Assembly: GCF_000499845.2 (NCBI RefSeq)
Contig: NC_023756.2
Coordinates: forward strand, 37,134,932 to 37,198,931
DNA length: 64,000 nucleotides
Reading direction: 5' to 3'
Source of the DNA: Phaseolus vulgaris
Lineage: Eukaryota > Streptophyta > Magnoliopsida > Fabales > Fabaceae
The position numbers and the translations under genes were made by a program. This document shows positions 10,659 through 22,694 of the stretch, one piece after another (position 1 is the first letter of the stretch; the number at the start of each line of letters is the position of its first letter). The notes under the pieces were generated by a model that saw nothing but the letters and a program-made list of their open reading frames with translations, was not told where the DNA came from and did not search any database.

Positions 10659-11516
10659 TGTACCGTCCTGGTAGTCGGAAGTGATGACGTGGCAGCAAGC
10701 TATTATGAAGGCGTGTTGAGCGGAACCCATGGCTGGCAGAAGGGAAGGAAGTCGGGGGGCTCGAGTGGTCGCTAGGTATTAAGTTGGCGTGCTCCGGGCT
10801 CGTTTTGAGATGAGGTCGCTGGATGCGAACCCAGACGACCTCGTGGTTAGAGATCGCCGAAACAAGGACATCGCCGAAGATGAAGTCAGATAGTCATTTC
10901 CTAGCTAGCCAGAGGATGAGGTCGGAAGGCAGCTTACTTCAACATACACGGTGAAGCAGGTAGAGTAGATCACGAAGGCGGCCGGCGAGACCACAGGGAA
11001 GGTGTATATGAAGCCACCCGATCTCGCCATGCAGAAGAGATCACGCTCTGAGGCAGCTTTGCGCTACATGCGTAAGTAACTTAGCCAAAAGCCTGAAGAG
11101 TAAGAAGTGGCGCCCAAGTCAAGGATGCTCCAGATGGTGACACGTGTACAGCTGGATGCGAGCCACGTGTCCAGATGTGTAACTGTCAGGAGAGAGAAAG
11201 TGCCCAGGTATATAAGAGTTTCCAACGAACTTTGAGGTACACACGCGTTCATATTACTTCTTGACAACTGCGAGAACGAGAGTACGCTGAGAGAGAACTT
11301 TGCACGGTTCCTTAGAGTTCTTGAGTTTTTCTCTTAGTAATTGGTGGTTCAGTCGCTGACTTGGGCGCTGGAGCGTGATCGGCCGCAGCGGCGCCGTTCT
11401 GTCTTTTGCAGGTTCTTGAGGTGGATCGCGGTGAAGGACGGAGGCTAACACGGCGCAGAAGTCGATCCAGGTTTGACGAGGCAAGGCTCCAGCGTTTTGG
11501 TCAACAGGCAGGATCA
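10659..11516 (+). repeat. Gypsy-1 5' LTR (858 bp)
   Basis: Identical in length to the 3' LTR at 21837-22694, with 17 substitutions counted by eye. The U3/R boundary is probably just downstream of the TATA box at 11209. Confidence 0.95.
11142..11216 (+). promoter_or_regulatory. Gypsy-1 LTR promoter: paired G-boxes and TATA box
   Basis: Two CACGTG palindromes lie at 11142-11147 and 11164-11169, 40-67 bp upstream of TATATAAG at 11209-11216. The CACGTG is the bZIP/bHLH G-box core, often part of ABA- or light-responsive plant promoters. The same arrangement recurs in the Gypsy-2 LTR and in the solo LTR. The first G-box is changed to CAGGTG in the 3' LTR. Confidence 0.65.
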
Positions 11517-11536
11517 TCAGGCGCCCACCGTGGGGC
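11517..11536 (+). other. Gypsy-1 primer-binding-site region
   Basis: TCAGGCGCCCACCGTGGGGC directly follows the LTR and matches the corresponding site of Gypsy-2 (34612-34631, minus). I do not assign the tRNA. Confidence 0.65.
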
Positions 11537-11997
11537 CGTGTAAAACCTGTTCCCATCCACAGCGTGAGTTCTTGGAAGTTTCTGCAGTTTCTGTGTGGTT
11601 GTGTGCTGGTGCAACCATTCTCCGCCGTTCGTTCGAGTTTTGTTCGGCGTTTTTGAAGTTTCTACCGTTCGTTTGGGTTTTGTTCAGTGCCGGGAGGTTT
11701 TCCACTGTTCGTTTGAGCTTTCGATCGGTTTTCTTGGAGTTTTTTGCTGTTCGCGCGGTTTATAATCGGTTGTTCGGTGCTTTTCTGGTTCGTTTGCGTT
11801 TCTGGCTAGTGCATCGGGAGCTCGTTGAGAAGCGGTGGTTTTGTGGTGAAGTCGCGAGTTTCTGTGGAGGTTTCTGCTGTTTGAGTCCACGTTCTTGAAG
11901 TTCTTCGGAGTCCACGAGGTTCTGACCGATTGATTGCTGCATCTGTCGTTCCTGAAGAAGGTGTTGTTCATCGCTCTTTGTGATCTGTTAAGTTTTC

Positions 11998-14900
11998 ATG
12001 AGAAAAATGAGAAGCAACCGTTCAAGTCCAGTTGCGCCCGTTGCTGCTGAAGGCGCCATGACTATGGCGCAGATGGTGGAAATCATGCGTTCGCTGCAGG
12101 CGAATGTGGAAGCCTCGCGCATAGAGCAGGCAAGAATGCACGAGGACCTGGTCGCCTCTCGAGCCAGGAATGAAGAGCTTAGCAGAGTGACCGAGGAATT
12201 GCGTCAAGCTCTCTAGGAGCAGCGAGGGCGTCCAGTCGTTGAAGAGGTCGCGCCGTCAACGCCGCCTCGCGTTTTCCCTATGCCTTTCACTCAGGCGATT
12301 ACGGACACGCCTATCCCTGCGAGTGTAGTACCCGTGAAAGCTGTTTTTGCCGGCGTGGAGGATCCTGAGGCACATCTCACCACCTTCCACACGCAGATGA
12401 TGCTGTCAGGAGGATCAAATGTTGTGTACTGCAAGATGTTTGTAAGCACACTCCAGGGAACAGCACTAGAATGGTTTGTGAGCCTGCCTACAGGCCACAT
12501 AACCAACTTCCAACAGTTTTCGAAGATCTTCGTCGAGCAGTGCATAGTGAACAAGGCGCCGCCTAGGGTGTCTTATGATCTGTTCGACATCAGGCAGTAC
12601 CAGGGAGAGTCCCTCAGGGACTACTTGAATCGTTTTGGGGCGCAGATGGTCCGCTCGCCGGCCAAGGATGAAGAGATGTTGGTCTACGCGTTCAGGAAGG
12701 GCGTGCTGCCAGGACCCTTCTGCGAGGCGTTGATTAGGGCTCACCCCGCCACGTTTGCTGAGGTTAGGCGACTTGCGGTGGCCCACATCGCCGATGAAAG
12801 TGAGGTCGCCGAGAAGAGGGGAAGCGTGGCCCCTGCTAGGCCATGTACCCAGACCAGGATCCAGCCGCAGAGGGTGCTGGAAACAGCAGCGGCCAAGAGG
12901 GATCAGAGGACTCACCATCCTTATGACCCAAGGAAGAACAAGGGCAGGGGCCCAGGGCGCCCTCAACTAGCATGTCGGGAGTATAATCGCCCACCAAAAC
13001 ATAAGTTTGTGATGGGATTGGCGGATCTGATCGCCATCCCCAATATAGCAGCCAGGTTGAAGGCGCCGGAAAAGGTGGGCGACAAGGTGTTGGGACCAAA
13101 GCCAGACGCCTGGTGCGAATTACACTAGGGCTTTGGTCACACTGTTGACTCATGTTTGGCTTTAGGATACCAGCTCGACGACCTGGTCAAGAGCGGGTTC
13201 CTAAATGATTACTTGCTGGATAGGAGGACGGGGGGCGCGTCGAGCTCCCATCCCGCAGGTGGTGAGGCTCAGCAGCACGAGATACCCACCCACAGAGAGA
13301 TCCACACCATTGCAGGAGGTTTCTTGGGTGGTGGATGCACCGCGTCACAGAGGAAGAAGTATGCGAGGTCTGTGATGACGGTGGACATGTTCGAGGACCA
13401 CTCGCCGGATGTGGACATTACGTTCACAAAGCAAGATCTTCGGGACGTTGTGCCTCATGACAACGACCCTATAGTCATCTCGCTGATTACGGCGGGAAGG
13501 AAGGTCCACAGGGTTCTGGTGGACCAAGGAAGCTCGGCAGACGTGATGTTCTGGCCGACTTTCACACAGTTGGAGTTGCCCCTTGACCAGTTGAGGCCCT
13601 ATGGAGGGTGTTTGTATGGTTTCGCTGGCGACCAGGTGGAGGTCAGGGGGTACATTGAGCTGAGAACTACGTTCACGGATGAGGCGGGCTCGAGAACAGA
13701 GAAAATCAAGTACCTCGTCGTGAACGCTCCTTCAGCATACAACATTCTGTTGGGAAGACCCACACTCAATAGAATAGGCGTTATACCCTCGACTAGGCAC
13801 ATGAAGGTGAAGTTGCCATCTATGGAGGGGGTGGTGATCACCATCAAATCTGACTAGAAAGAAGCAAAGAAGTGCTATGAGAATAGCTTGAAGAACAAGA
13901 GGTCCGTGAGTTACATGACAACCACCCCGCCTCCCGGTGTGAAGCCCAGGCCGACGGTAATAGAGGAGACCGCCGAGAGTGACGTGGTGATGGTGGATGT
14001 TGAGTTGGGGGAGGAGAACGCCGGTCGAGAGGAAGAGCCGAGGAACCGCCCCGAGGAAGCGAGGGAGCTGGGAATCGCCAGGGCGGTGATCGCTAGAGAA
14101 ACCAGACCAAAACCCGTCGAGCAGTGGCTTGAAAGGGAGATCGGGGGAAAGATCTTCAAGCTGGGAAGATCTCTGGAGGCTAAGCTCCAGGACCAGATCG
14201 CCAAGGTGATAGAGCAGCATCTGGATGCGTTTGCATGGTCCGCTTCGGACATGCCCGGGATCGATCCCGACTTCTTGTGCCATCATTTGGCAATGGACAA
14301 CCAAGTCAGGCCGGTGCGACAGAGGAGAAGGAAGTTCAACGAGGAGAGGAGGCAGGCGATTAGAGACGAAACCCAGAAGCTCCTCGCTGCAGGCCATATC
14401 AGGGAGGTGCAGTACCCTGAGTGGCTGGCCAACGTCGTGCTGGTGAAGAAGAGCAATGGGAAGTGGCGCATGTGCGTCGACTTCACTGATCTGAACAAAG
14501 CCTGCCCAAAGGATTCATATCCTTTGCCAAGTATAGATGCCCTGGTCGACAATGCTGCAGGGTGTAAGTTGCTGAGCTTCCTGGATGCCTTCTCGGGGTA
14601 CAACCAGATAAAGATGCATCCTAGGGATGAAGAGAAGACCTCCTTCAGGACCGAGAGGTCGTGCTACTGCTATAAGGTGATGCCCTTCGGGCTGAAGAAC
14701 GCGGGAGCCACGTACCAGAGGTTGATGGATCGGGTACTTGCACCAATGCTGGGAAGGAATGTGCAAGCATACGTGGATGACATGGTCGTGACCTCGCCGG
14801 AGAAGAGCAAGCACGTAGCGGACCTGGAGGAATTGTTCACCACAATCGCCAAATTCAGGTTCAAGCTGAACCCCGAGAAGTGCATCTTTGGTGTGGAGGC

Positions 14901-17402
14901 TGGGAAGTTCTTGGGATTCCTCTTAACTGAGAGAGGAATAGAAGCCAACCGTGATAAGTGTGCTGCGATCTTGGCGATGAGGAGCCCGGCTACCGTGAAG
15001 GAGGTGCAGCAGCTTACAGGTCGGATGGCCGCTCTGTCTCATTTTGTGTCGGCTAGTGGAGAGAAGGGCCATCCGTACTTTCAGTGCTTAAGGCGGAATA
15101 ACAAATTTGCCTGGACGAAGGAGTGTGAAGAAGCCTTCGTCAAGCTTAAAGAGTACCTGGCGAGCCCGCCGGTTTTGTGCAAACCGCTGATGGGGACCCC
15201 TCTCAGGTTGTATTTTGCTGTGACTGAGAGGGCGGTAAGTGCGGTGCTTGCCCAAGACCAAGATCAGGCCCAAAGGCCTATTTATTTTGTCAGTAAGGTG
15301 CTGTAGGGCCCTGAAATGAGATATCAGGCCCTGGAGAAAGCTGCACTGGCAGTAGTTTTTTCGGCAAGAAGGTTACGCCACTATTTCCACAGCTTCACAA
15401 TACTGGTGATGACCGACTTGCCCATCCAGAAGGTTCTGAAGAAGCCCGACGTAGCTGGGAGGATGGAGCTGTCGGAGTTCGACATCAAGTATGAGCCCCG
15501 GGGTCCGATCAAGGGCAGATCTTCGCTGATTTCGTGGTCGAGCTCTCGTCAGAAGCAACGCGAGTTGAGGGGGATGATTTCCGTTGGGTACTCTCGGTGG
15601 ACGGATCGTCGAACCAGCAAGGTAGCGGTGCCAGAGTCATCTTGGAAGGGCCCAACGGCGTGCTGATTGAGCAGTCTCTGAGGTTCGCCTTCAAAGCCAG
15701 CAACAAACAAGCAGAATATGAGGCGCTGATCGCCAGAATCTTGCTGGCTAAGGAGATGGGAGCTAGGGTGCTGATGGCTAAGAGTGACTCACTGCTGGTC
15801 ACAGGACAAGTAACGGGCGAGTTCCAGGCCAAAGATCCACAAATGGCGGCTTACCTGGAGTATGTGCAGGAGTTGAGGAGTTCCTTTGTCTCCTTTGAAG
15901 TGGTGCATGTGCCCAGAGAGCAGAATGCCCGAGCAGACTTGCTAGCTAAGCTCGCCAGTTCGGGCAAGGGGGGTAGGCAGAGGATGGTGATCCAAGAAAC
16001 TCTGAAGACGCCCAGAGCATTTGTGGCAGATCACCTGGTTCTTCAGATAAGCAAGTCGACGGAGAGAGCGGCGAGGAGTCACAGGTCTTTGACTCAGGAG
16101 ACCTTGAGATCGCCGAGAATAAGAGCATGTCGGGGAGAGAAGGTGAACCTAACGTAGGTCTGCGCTACGCATAAGCCAGACACGTGGATAACACAGTACC
16201 AGCGATGCCTGGCAGACGGCCTTCTCCCGCTGGATCCAACAGAGGCTAGAAGGATAAAGAAGAATTCTAGCAAGTTCACGATGATTGATGGCGAGTTGTA
16301 CAGGTTTGGGTTCACTCACCCACTCCTGGAATGTGTGCACGGAGAGAAATGTACAAGAATCATTGCTGAGCTACATGAAGGAATATGTGGAAGCCACGTC
16401 GGGGGTCGAGCTCTGGCCACAAGAACCCTCCGTGCAGGTTACTATTGGCCTACAATGAGAGAAGACTGCAAGAAGTATGCGCAGTGCTGTCAGCAGCACG
16501 CCGATTGGCACAAGGCGCCTCCCGAGGAGTTGAAGTCGATATACAGCCCTTGGCCGTTTCATACATGGGGGATCGACATCCTGGGACCATTCCCGCTGGC
16601 GATCAGGCAGATGAAGTACTTGGTGGTGGCGATTGAATATTTCACCAAGTGGATCGAAGCAGAACCAGTGGCTCAGATCACCGCACACAAGATCGAGAGC
16701 TTCGTATGGAAGAACATCGTATGCCGGTTTGGTGTGCCTAAGCGCCTGGTGTCGGACAACGGGACTCAGTTCGCAAGTCACCTGTTGAAGAAGCTGTGCG
16801 AAGGGGTGGGAATTCAACAAGTATTCGCATCTGTCGAGCACTCTCAGACGAATGGCCAAGTAGAGTCAGCCAATCGGGTATTGCTCAGAGGTTTGAAGAG
16901 AAGGCTAGAGAAAGCCAAAGGAAGTTGGGCTGAGGAGGTACCCCGTATAGTCTGGGCGTACCACACCACCGAGCAGTCAGGAACCCATGAGACCCCATTC
17001 AGCCTGGTCTATGGATGCGACGCAATGATTCCAGTGGAGATCCAGGAGAGCTCGCCGAGATTCCAGAACTTTGTAGCGGAAGACTCGAACGAGGAAAGAA
17101 GGTTGAATCTGGACTTACTGGATGAAGTCAGGGAGGAGGCGAGATTGAAAGCTGAGGCAGTGAAAAGAAGGATTCAACGAAGATATAACTCGAAGGTGAT
17201 GCCAAGGCAGTTTAAAGAAGGCGACCTGGTGATGAGGAAGGCCCACCAGTACGAGATGGAGAACAAGTTGTCACCTAAGTGGACGGGACCGTTCAGGATA
17301 ACCGAGGCGCTCGGGAATGGCGCCTACCGCTTAGAAACGTTGGAAGGAGGGGCGATTCCTCGCACTTGGAACGCCACGCACCTCAAGTTATATTACAGTT
17401 AA
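11998..17402 (+). pseudogene. Gypsy-1 gag-pol polyprotein with five stops and a frameshift
   Basis: Start ATG 11998 (MRKMRSNRSSPV), as in Gypsy-2. Gag domain (LQGTALEWFVSLPTGHI) is at about 12450-12660, a C..H..C knuckle at about 13110-13150, protease VDQGSSADVMF at about 13520, RT with LNKACPKDSYPLP and YVDDMVV (14490-14790), RNaseH (15200-15480), a second RNaseH (VDGSSNQQGSG, 15600), and integrase (WGIDILGPFP 16566, SDNGTQF 16755, NGQVESANR 16850). In-frame TAGs are at 12214, 13126, 13855, 15304 and 16155; each replaces a CAG codon of Gypsy-2. There is also a 1-nt deletion near 15519, 15 bp lost near 15463, and 9 bp lost near 16489 that removes the integrase CxxC. Dead copy of a protein that packages, reverse-transcribes and integrates the element. 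Confidence 0.9.
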
Positions 17403-17785
17403 GAACTTTGTAAGTAAAAACAAACACGAAGAGCTTTGCAATGTTTCTGTTGAAACAGTTTGAAGGGGGCACTCTTTTTTCCCTAAGGAGGGTTTTTTAA
17501 TGAGGCCGCCCAATAAAGAAGAGTTTTCAAAGTTTAAAGTGTTTTAGATTGCATGCTTGTTGTTTTCCGAAAGTTTTAAAGAAAGACCTTGTCACTTATA
17601 TGTGATTTAAGGCGAGTTGAAGTTATGTTGCATGCTTTCTAAAAAGTTTTTAAGTCCCTATCGCTTTTCGGCGATTAGCGGCATCAGTTAAAGTTTTAAA
17701 AGTCCTCATCGTCTTTCGGCGATCGAAGGCACCAGTTTAAAAGACCTCAACGCCCTCGCGCGTTTCGAGGAAAGAAAGAGAAAAA
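17403..17785 (+). other. Gypsy-1 spacer after pol
   Basis: Non-coding. It has short degenerate repeats of AAGTCCTCATCGCTTTTCGG type that grade into the tandem array downstream. It corresponds to 28557-28802 of Gypsy-2. Confidence 0.6.
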
Positions 17786-17980
17786 AGTCCTCAGTGCTTC
17801 CAGAGGAGAGAAGATGTAGCCTCTGGGGCAATGTAGAGGCACCAGTAAAAAGTCCTCAGTGCTTCCAGAGGAGAGAAGATGTAGCCTCTGGGGCAATGTA
17901 GAGGCACCAGTAAAAAGTCCTCAGTGCCTCCAGGGGAGAGAAGATGTAGCCCCCGGGGCAATGTAGAGGCACGAGTTAAA
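17786..17980 (+). repeat. 65-bp tandem repeat, three copies
   Basis: Units start at 17786, 17851 and 17916 with AGTCCTCAGTGC and end with GTAGAGGCACCAGT. The copies are nearly identical. The array sits between pol and the 3' end of the antisense gene, where the two transcripts would converge. Confidence 0.9.
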
Positions 17981-18050
17981 GACCTTCTCGCCGTCGAGCG
18001 AGTTCAGGCGAGTTAAAGACCTTCTCGCCGTTGAGCGAGTTCAGGTATGG
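17981..18050 (+). repeat. ~37-bp tandem repeat, two copies
   Basis: GACCTTCTCGCCGTCGAGCG and GACCTTCTCGCCGTTGAGCG units follow the 65-bp array. The same unit is amplified in Gypsy-2 at 28020-28390. Confidence 0.8.
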
Positions 18051-18638
18051 TGTAAAGGGTGGAAGAAGTTCAGAGGGTGGCTAAGGTAGGTTCGAAGAGA
18101 ACGCCCAGCCACCCGGTTCCTTGTTCTGAAGCTCAGGGAGGTAGAGAAGGATCCGAAAGGCGCCTTTACCCCCAGATGAGGGAACAATGGCCAAGTTGTG
18201 AGGGCAAGGGGAAGCCTACATCGCCAAGACCCTCTGGCGATCAGATTCGGGCTGTGGCACGAGCAAAGGCCCATTTGATGGAGCAGATCAGGTAAGCTAT
18301 GCCTTAAGCTGTCAGTTGAAGTGAAACTTGCTGTTTAGTGAGTAGTTTTACGACGAAGTTCGCTGCTTTTAAAGTTTACGAGTTATTAGAATGCTGTTAT
18401 TCGAAAGTTGATAGTTTAAGCAACAAGTAAACAAGTTGTGCCGGCAGAATTGCTAAGTTAATTTCGTTTGAAGCGAATTGTACAAGGAGAGATCAGGCAT
18501 ACAGAGAAATTGTAGGAAGAGGCAGAAAAACTTTATAATAAAGTGGTATCAGTTCAAAATACATATACAAAAGAGGAAAGTTATTACAAGAAAGTTGTGC
18601 AAGAGAAAACAGATGAATAAGTGAATGGAGGGAATCAG

Positions 18639-21487
18639 CTAGTCTTCAGAAGGAACGATCTTCCCATCCACCACTTCATTGTTTAGTGACACCATGGAGA
18701 GGTCCAGATCAGGATATTGGCAGGCGAACTGCTCCAGGGCGGCGTCAAACCCAGCAGCGAGGATTTGGGCAGAGCTCAGCTCGAGTTCTTCAGTCTGCTT
18801 CTTGAGCCCCTCGGTCTGCTGTTTTAGTTCTTCAGCTCTCTCGCGAGCTTGAAGGAGGTCTTCAGTAATCCTCTTGTTTTCCGCCTGCGCCTGGGCCAGC
18901 TCTGCGGCGATCCCTTCATTTTCCTTTTTGGCCTCAGCAAGCTTAGCCATGGTGTCATCTCTCTCTTTTTTCAGTTTTCCCCAAGAGGACCTCCCGATCT
19001 ACGGACCTCTTCTCAAGGCTTTCTACCTTGGCGGCATCTGCTTTAATCGACGCCTCCAAGTCAGCCACCTTGAGACGATAGGGGACCAGCTTGCTCTCCA
19101 GCTCAATTTTCTCTTGAGCTAAGAGGTGCACCCTATGGCGTAGATCGGTGGCCTCCTTGCGCACCACCCGCAGCTCGGTGCTCATAGCATCCTCCACGCG
19201 CGAATGATCGATCTCCGCCAGCATAAGGTTGCAGGACAACTTCTCCGCCTCGATCCTTATCAGGCGATTCTCCTCTTGGAGAACGGAGATGTCGTCCTGG
19301 AGTCTCTTGCTGGAACTCTCCAAAGCTTTTGATATGATGGAGGGGAGATCCTCTGCCATCATCTTGAGTTTTGCTGAGAAGGGTTCCCACACCCCTTTGA
19401 CCACAAGGGAAAGGTTTGCTCGTGGAAGCGCTGGGGGAGCTTGGTGCTGGTTCTCGCCACCACCTTCTTGAATTGGTTGGTGAGTTGGAGCTTCTTGGCG
19501 TGGTGGTGACGAGGGGGACTCGGTGATGATGATGGGTGAGTTGTGACCACCTTCATCCCCACCTGCCGCAGCTTCGGCGATGGAGGCGGTTGAAGGAGGA
19601 CCCCCTCCAGCAGATACAAATGGCGTGGAGGCGCTCGGAGGGTTCTCCATGAAGTTAGGCTCAGTAGCCTCAACCACGGGAAGTGCAGCCGCCAAAGGAA
19701 CTGCTTGAACCGGCGGTGTTGCAGCTGGGGGAGAAAGCGGTGTTGGAGTGGGAGCTGGTGGTGAGGACGGTGTTGATGTTGGAAGAGGAGGTGGAGCAGG
19801 TGGTGAAGAAGGCGCCACCCTTCTTCTTTTGGTGATGAGGCCGTCCTCAGTTGCCTCATCGTCTTCTTCTTCATCCTCATGGACCACCTGAGGGGTTTTC
19901 CTCTTTGGCTTCCTGAGGATGAGTTTCTTGCGCTGTTGGGCGGGCAAGGCTTCTGAAGGAGTTGGGCCTTTAGGGGGCGATCTGCCCTGAGCAGCGGCGA
20001 TCTCCACCACTGAGTTGGGCATAGTTTGGGAGCCCGACGCCAACCCATGGGCTCGGGCGAGCGCCCTCAACTCGGCTAGTTTGCCTTTACACAGCATGAG
20101 ATCTGCATAATGAGAAGGTATACAGGTCAGCTCAAGGACAAAGATAAACACATGGGTAAGTATGCAAATTAGACAAACAAGTGGTGCAGAAAATAAAGAC
20201 CAAGTCTAGTGCGCAACAGACGAGACGCCCAGGGATGGATAACAAAAGTGCAACACGGGGCAAAGACTTAAGCGTTGAGATAAGCACTAACCTATGCGAG
20301 CCTCGAGTTGGTCTTCGAAGAACTCAAAGGAGATGAGCGCAGTGGTAAGGAAGGTGATGTTAGCGTCTGCCACGCTTTTCCAGAAGAGGCACAGGTCCTT
20401 ATCCAAATCACCCATGTTGTCGGGGCTTCTTGGCTTTCTAAAGCTTCCTTTGGAGTCTTTAGTTCCCTTGTTTACCCAGTACAAGGGAAAGTCGTCGAGC
20501 AGCGAAGTGTCCCGATCATTCTGGCGCACTTGGACGAATTTACCTTTCCAGTCCTTGTAAGATTGCTGGAAGATAGAGAGGATCGACCTCCCAGCAATTC
20601 CGTTCAGGCTCACCCAAAGGCGATCTCCGGGGTTCTTGGCCTCGAACAGGAAAAGGAACACGTCTACTGAGGCCGGTAGGCCCAGATGTGCGCACACGAT
20701 TTGAAACGCCCGCACGAATGCCCAGCTGTTAGGATGGAGCTGGGCGGCGGCGATGTCGAGCTCGGTTAGTAGTTCCCGCTCGAAACGAGTGAGGGGGAAC
20801 CTGAGTTTCACCTTCTTGAACAGGGTGGTGTACACAAAGCAGAACAACTCGCCGTTGTTCCCTTTGTCATCTGCGCAGACCGGCACATCGGGGGGACAAG
20901 GCAGCACCGTCAGTTTGTCATCGTGCTCCTTGTGGAACGACAGGTTGGGCTCGTCCCCTTTCTTCAATCGACGCACTGCCCCAGCAGAATTTACTGAGGA
21001 AGTTTCCCTCAGCAAAGTTGAGGTGGCCCAGGGGTATAGCTTCTTGTAGTCTGGAGAGGCGTTGAAGGCTCCTCCAGCGACTGGTGGAGCAGCCTGAGCG
21101 GGGTTGGGGCGAGAGGTTGCAGGCCTCTCAGCCTGGGAAGAGAGAGCACCAGGTGCTCGCGGTGGGTTATGAGTCTGAGATGGAGGGTTTCACGACGAGG
21201 GAGGGGGATTCGCGGTTATCTTTGTACGAACCATCGCGGGAACTGCAAAGGAAAAAGTAAAAGAGAGGTCAGTGAAGGTTGCAGAGGTTGATCTGATTGT
21301 GAATGAAGGACGAAAAACGAACGAACGAAAGTTCGTTGTGATGGAAGAAGTGGAAGGAGAAGCCCTAAGTTATGCGAAAAAGGGGAAGAAGAAGGAACAA
21401 CCCACAGCGTATGCACCAGACAGTTAATGGATGATGCGAATCGATTAAAATGCAGCAAACATCAACAGAAGAAGTAAAGGGGGTACC
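18639..21487 (-). pseudogene. Gypsy-1 antisense spliced gene (gypsy-type transposon domain, coiled coil)
   Basis: Transcribed opposite to gag-pol. Predicted exons: 5'UTR ending 21487; intron 21243-21486 (donor GTACCC, acceptor TTTGCAG); ATG 21234; coding exon to 20292; intron 20103-20291 (GTTAGT...TATGCAG); last exon 20102-18639. Exon 1 encodes a globular domain (NSWAFVRAFQIVCAHLGLPA, LWVSLNGIAGRSILSIFQQS, YKDWKGKF) resembling the Pfam 'putative gypsy type transposon' family. Exon 2 encodes a basic/acidic patch with a KRRRV nuclear-localisation-like motif, a Pro-rich region, a long coiled coil, and ends IVPSED. Damage: one TGA (about 21190, CGA in Gypsy-2) and a 1-nt frameshift near 18960. 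The same splice sites occur in Gypsy-2. The function is not known; similar antisense ORFs are known in Tat elements. It has no membrane segment, so it is not env-like. Confidence 0.75.
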
Positions 21488-21820
21488 TTTCGATGATCAG
21501 TTGAATGTTGAAAGGAGTTGGGGATTGAGAGGAGTTGAAGAGCGTCGAAGGTTGCAGAGGGAGTTCAGAACGTTTGAGAAGACAAAGAGGTGATGGAACA
21601 GTAGAAGCGAAATGGGTTTAAGGGTTTTTCAAATGATTTTTGGAAGCGTAAACGACAACTAAAGATAACCGTTGATGAGGCCACGTGTCGGGCGATGGGA
21701 AGGTGTTTGGTGGAGCGTCAGGAAAGAAGAAAGTACGAACATTTGGAATTCTGCGCCAGCGCCACGTAGATCGGCAGTGACGTGACTCCTTTAGTCTTTT
21801 CGCTGGACAAGTCTTCGCTC
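21488..21820 (-). other. Upstream region of the Gypsy-1 antisense gene
   Basis: Non-coding; probably holds the promoter and 5'UTR of the antisense gene. No clear TATA box was located. It is collinear with 24187-24521 of Gypsy-2. Confidence 0.5.
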
Positions 21821-21836
21821 AAGACTGGGGGGCTTG
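21821..21836 (+). other. Gypsy-1 polypurine tract
   Basis: AAGACTGGGGGGCTTG immediately precedes the 3' LTR and matches the reverse complement of 24169-24186 in Gypsy-2. Confidence 0.8.
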
Positions 21837-22694
21837 TGTACCGTCCTGGTAGTCGGAAGTGATGACGTGGCAGCAAGCTATTATGAAGGCGTGTTGAGCG
21901 GAACCCATGGCTGGCAGAAGGGAAGGAAGTCGAGGGGCTCGAGTGGTCGCCAGGTATTAAGTTGGCGTGCTCCGGGCTCGTTTTGAGATGAGGTCTCCGG
22001 ATGCGAACCCAGACGACCTCGTGGTTAGAGATCGCCGAAACAAGGACATCGCCGAAGATGAAGTCAGATAGTCATTTCCTAGCTAGCCAGAGGATGAGGT
22101 CGGGAGGCAGCTTACTTCAACATACACGGTGAAGCAGGTAGAGTAGATCATGAAGGCGGCCGGCGAGACCACAGGGAAGGTGTATATGAAGGCACCCGAT
22201 CTCGCCATGCAGAAGAGATCACGCTCCGAGGCAGCTTTGCGCTACATGCGTAAGTAACTTAGCCAAAAGCCTGAAGAGTAAGAAGTGGCGCCCAAGTCAA
22301 GGATGCTCCAGATGGTGACAGGTGTACAGCTGGATGCGAGCCACGTGTCCAGATGTGTAACTGTCAGGAGAGAGAAAGTGCCCAGGTATATAAGAGTTTC
22401 CAACGAACTTTGAGGTACGCACGCGTTCATATTACTTCTTTGCAATTGCGAGAACGAGAGTACGCTGAGAGAGAACTTTGCACGGTTCCTTAGAGTTCTT
22501 GAGTTTTTCTCTTAGTAATTGGTGGTTCAGTCGCTGACTTGGGCGTCGGAGCGTGATCGGCCGCAGCGGCACCGTTCCGTCTTTTGCAGGTTCTTGAGGT
22601 GGATCGCGGTGAAGGACGGAGGCTAACACGGCGCAGAAGTCGATCCAGGTTTGACGAGGCAAGGCTCCAGCGTTTTGGTCAACAGGCAGGATCA
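21837..22694 (+). repeat. Gypsy-1 3' LTR (858 bp)
   Basis: Matches 10659-11516. It is followed by the target duplication GCTCA at 22695-22699. Confidence 0.95.

Larger units (their letters stand above)
10659..22694 (+). mobile_element. Gypsy-1: full-length Tat-type Ty3/gypsy retrotransposon (12,036 bp)
   Basis: Both LTRs (858 bp each) begin TGTACCGTCC and end GGCAGGATCA. The element is flanked by the 5-bp duplication GCTCA at 10654-10658 and 22695-22699. Order: 5' LTR, primer site, gag-pol (plus), tandem repeats, antisense spliced gene (minus), polypurine tract, 3' LTR. By eye the LTRs differ at 17 of 858 positions (about 2%), suggesting insertion in the last one to two million years at usual plant rates. 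The second RNaseH and the antisense ORF place it in the Tat lineage (inference from motif content). Confidence 0.95.

Noticed and set aside
16371..16859. Long minus-strand frames overlapping gypsy gag-pol (for example 12466-12966, 13732-14397, 16371-16859)
   Set aside because: They mirror conserved sense codons and occur because the GC-rich sense frame leaves few antisense stops; no domain matches.
20287..21234. Antisense gene as a retroviral env-like protein
   Set aside because: Its position before the 3' LTR suggests env, but it is on the opposite strand and has no signal peptide or membrane segment.
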